Source: an uncultured Sphingomonas sp. (lineage in GTDB: Bacteria; Pseudomonadota; Alphaproteobacteria; Sphingomonadales; Sphingomonadaceae). From it: 37,089 bases of DNA. Shown in pieces: positions 35,862 to 37,089 of the stretch; the first letter of the stretch is position 1, and each line of letters opens with the position of its first letter. The stretch covers positions 1 through 37,089 of the forward strand of contig CAJYLT010000056.1 of NCBI GenBank assembly GCA_913775795.1, given 5' to 3'. The notes below the pieces were generated by a model. That model had not been told where the DNA came from. It saw nothing but the letters and a program-made list of their open reading frames with translations, and did no database searches. A program made the translations under genes and the position numbers.

Positions 35862-35890
35862 TTGACTACATCTGTAATCGATGCGATTAC
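35862..35890 (+). promoter_or_regulatory. Promoter of the blaI-like gene
   Basis: TTGACT at 35862-35867 and GATTAC at 35885-35890 are 17 bases apart. The -10 box is weak (three of six). Both boxes lie within the paired repressor operators, as expected for an autoregulated gene. Confidence 0.5.
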
Positions 35891-35900
35891 GTCTGTAGTC
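35864..35900. promoter_or_regulatory. Paired BlaI/MecI-type operators
   Basis: TACATCTGTA at 35867-35876 is a perfect TACA-N2-TGTA site, the BlaI-family consensus core. A second copy, TACGTCTGTA at 35888-35897, has one mismatch and lies 21 bases (two turns) on. The flanks extend the symmetry: GACTAC...GTAATCG and CGATTAC...TGTAGTC are inverted copies. They overlap the promoter of the repressor gene, implying autorepression. Confidence 0.7.
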
Positions 35901-35913
35901 GAAAGGGCGTGTG

Positions 35914-36282
35914 ATGACCGAGCGAATCAGCGATGCCGAACATGCGGTGATGGAGGTGCTGTGGGACGAAAGCCCGCTCACGGCGCAGGAAGTGGCCGAG
36001 CGGGTGCCCGCCGACCGCGACTGGAGCGTTAACACCGTCAAGACGCTGCTTGGCCGGCTGCTCGGCAAAAGCATCATCGCGCATGAGGAGGATGGCCGGC
36101 GCTATCGATACCGTCCGCTCGTTGCGCGCGAGGAATATGTTTCGGGTGAATCGAAGAAGCTGATCGACCGGCTGTTCGGTGGCCGCCTGACGCCGCTGGT
36201 CGCGCATCTGGCCGAGCGCGACGAACTGAGCCGCGACGACATTGCCGAGATCGAGGCGTTGCTCCGGGAGCTCAAGCAATGA
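35914..36282 (+). CDS. blaI: BlaI/MecI/CopY-family transcriptional repressor
   Basis: A 122-residue winged-helix repressor. ISDAEHAVMEVLWDESPLTAQEV is the conserved N-terminal helix, WSVNTVKTLLGRLLGK the recognition helix and YRYRPLVAREEY the wing; the C-terminal helices mediate dimerisation. Family members repress beta-lactamase or copper genes and are cleaved when a BlaR1-type sensor is activated. The ATG at 35914 was chosen over a GTG three bases earlier. Its own operators lie just upstream. It overlaps the sensor gene by four bases (ATGA). Confidence 0.93.
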   Translation: MTERISDAEHAVMEVLWDESPLTAQEVAERVPADRDWSVNTVKTLLGRLLGKSIIAHEEDGRRYRYRPLVAREEYVSGESKKLIDRLFGGRLTPLVAHLAERDELSRDDIAEIEALLRELKQ

Positions 36283-37089
36283 TCGCCTGGGCCATCGAAA
36301 CGGTCGTCGCCACCACGCTCCTGATGGCGTTGGTGCTGGTGATCCGCGCGCCGGTGCGCCGCTGGGTGGGACCACAGATCGCCTATGCGCTTTGGGCGAT
36401 CCCGCTGCTGCGCATGCTGTTGCCGCCGATGCCCGCCGAATGGCGCGGGCGGATGGTGCCGACCCTGCCGGTCCCCGAGGATATTGTCATTTCGCTCGGC
36501 CATCCCGTCGCGGTGCTGCCCGCGGTGCCGGAGACGGGCATCGGGTGGCCGGCGGCAATGCTTGGCATCTGGGCGATCGGCGCGATCGGGTTCGCCGGCT
36601 GGCACCTCATCGTCTATTCGCGCTTCTGTGCGCGGATCAAGGCAGGCGGGCGGCGGCGCGCGGCGCTGGTCGGCGGGCGCGTGGCGATGATCGAGAGCGA
36701 TGCCGCCGCCGGGCCGCTCGCCTTCGGCATCTGGCGCAAATATGTCGCGTTTCCGGCCGATTTCGCCGAACGCTATGACGAGATGGAGCGCGATCTCGCG
36801 CTCGCGCACGAGCTTGGCCACCATGCCCGCGGCGACCTTGCCGCCAACTGGGCTGCGCTGGCGATGCTCGCCTTCCACTGGTTCAATCCGGTTGCGTGGC
36901 GCGCGTTTCGCGCCTTTCGCGCCGATCAGGAAATGGCCTGCGATGCCCTGGTGCTCGCCGGTCGTCACCCGGCGCTGCGCCATGCCTATGGCCGCGCCAT
37001 CGTCAAGAGCGCGCATGGGGGCGCGGTCTCGGCGGCTTGTCACCTGCACACGATCAACGAGATCAAAGGGAGGCTCCGCATGTTGACCC
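36279..37089 (+). CDS. blaR1: BlaR1-like M56 membrane metallopeptidase (partial, cut by window end)
   Basis: The first 270 codons of an M56-family membrane protease that should sense a signal and trigger cleavage of the BlaI-like repressor. Hydrophobic spans occur near residues 3-22, 30-48, 84-105 and after the active site. The zinc motif HELGHH (His177, Glu178, His181) and the downstream EMACDALVL are typical of BlaR1/MecR1. The frame runs off the window at 37089, so a penicillin-binding sensor domain, if present, cannot be seen. Start ATG overlaps the repressor stop. A beta-lactam role is not shown; many such pairs in alphaproteobacteria have other or unknown targets. Confidence 0.85.
   Translation, partial: MIAWAIETVVATTLLMALVLVIRAPVRRWVGPQIAYALWAIPLLRMLLPPMPAEWRGRMVPTLPVPEDIVISLGHPVAVLPAVPETGIGWPAAMLGIWAIGAIGFAGWHLIVYSRFCARIKAGGRRRAALVGGRVAMIESDAAAGPLAFGIWRKYVAFPADFAERYDEMERDLALAHELGHHARGDLAANWAALAMLAFHWFNPVAWRAFRAFRADQEMACDALVLAGRHPALRHAYGRAIVKSAHGGAVSAACHLHTINEIKGRLRMLT

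Overview
The window is about 37 kb of GC-rich chromosomal DNA, densely packed with genes on both strands. It reads as an alphaproteobacterium of the Sphingomonas/Sphingobium type. The support is family content: a ferulate-to-vanillate operon built like the fer genes of Sphingobium, an ATP synthase zeta/DUF1476 protein (an alphaproteobacterial family), a TonB receptor beside secreted glycosidases, an RcnB-like secreted protein and strong G/C preference at third codon positions. I see no insertion sequence, prophage, CRISPR array, rRNA or origin. The species cannot be fixed from the sequence.

Layout. 1-93 is the tail of an unknown gene, followed by a 533-base gene-poor stretch. 627-3104 is a large hybrid sensor kinase. 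3183-5405 is a secreted M3 metallopeptidase. 5451-12339 is a glycoside-use locus: a TonB receptor and GH1 glycosidase on the minus strand diverge from a GH2 glycosidase with a malectin-like tail, and the shared control region is full of inverted repeats. 12343-14519 holds four small or medium minus-strand genes of uncertain role. 14663-19542 is a hydroxycinnamate operon: vanillin dehydrogenase, a DUF3237 protein, feruloyl-CoA hydratase/lyase and feruloyl-CoA synthetase. 19591-23705 is an RNA-repair module: the sigma-54 activator RtcR diverges from rtcB-rtcA. 23816-27345 has a tRNA-Glu, recJ, a small secreted protein, a tyrosine-phosphatase-like protein and a prolyl-4-hydroxylase-like dioxygenase. 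27456-29150 has an RcnB-like repeat protein and an orphan [2Fe-2S] subunit. 29247-33339 is leuC, a 45-residue peptide, a lactonase-like hydrolase, leuD and a quinone oxidoreductase. 33417-35659 is zeta subunit, BolA, monothiol glutaredoxin and a glycosyltransferase. 35914 to the end is a BlaI/BlaR1-like repressor and sensor pair cut by the window edge.

How they work together. The fer operon should turn ferulate or coumarate into vanillate or 4-hydroxybenzoate plus acetyl-CoA; its likely promoter carries a dyad over the -10 box that suits a MarR-type repressor such as FerC, but no such regulator lies in the window. RtcR carries a CARF-type sensor domain and a complete sigma-54 AAA+ domain, and a sigma-54 -24/-12 element sits before rtcB, so RNA damage signals should switch on the ligase and cyclase. 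The receptor imports glycosides and the two exported glycosidases cleave them. BolA and the CGFS glutaredoxin are a known iron-sulfur/iron-sensing pair. The least explained items are the secreted-looking DUF3237 protein inside the fer operon, the orphan iron-sulfur subunit, the hydrolase and micropeptide between leuC and leuD, and a perfect 11-bp GC hairpin in the rtcB leader.
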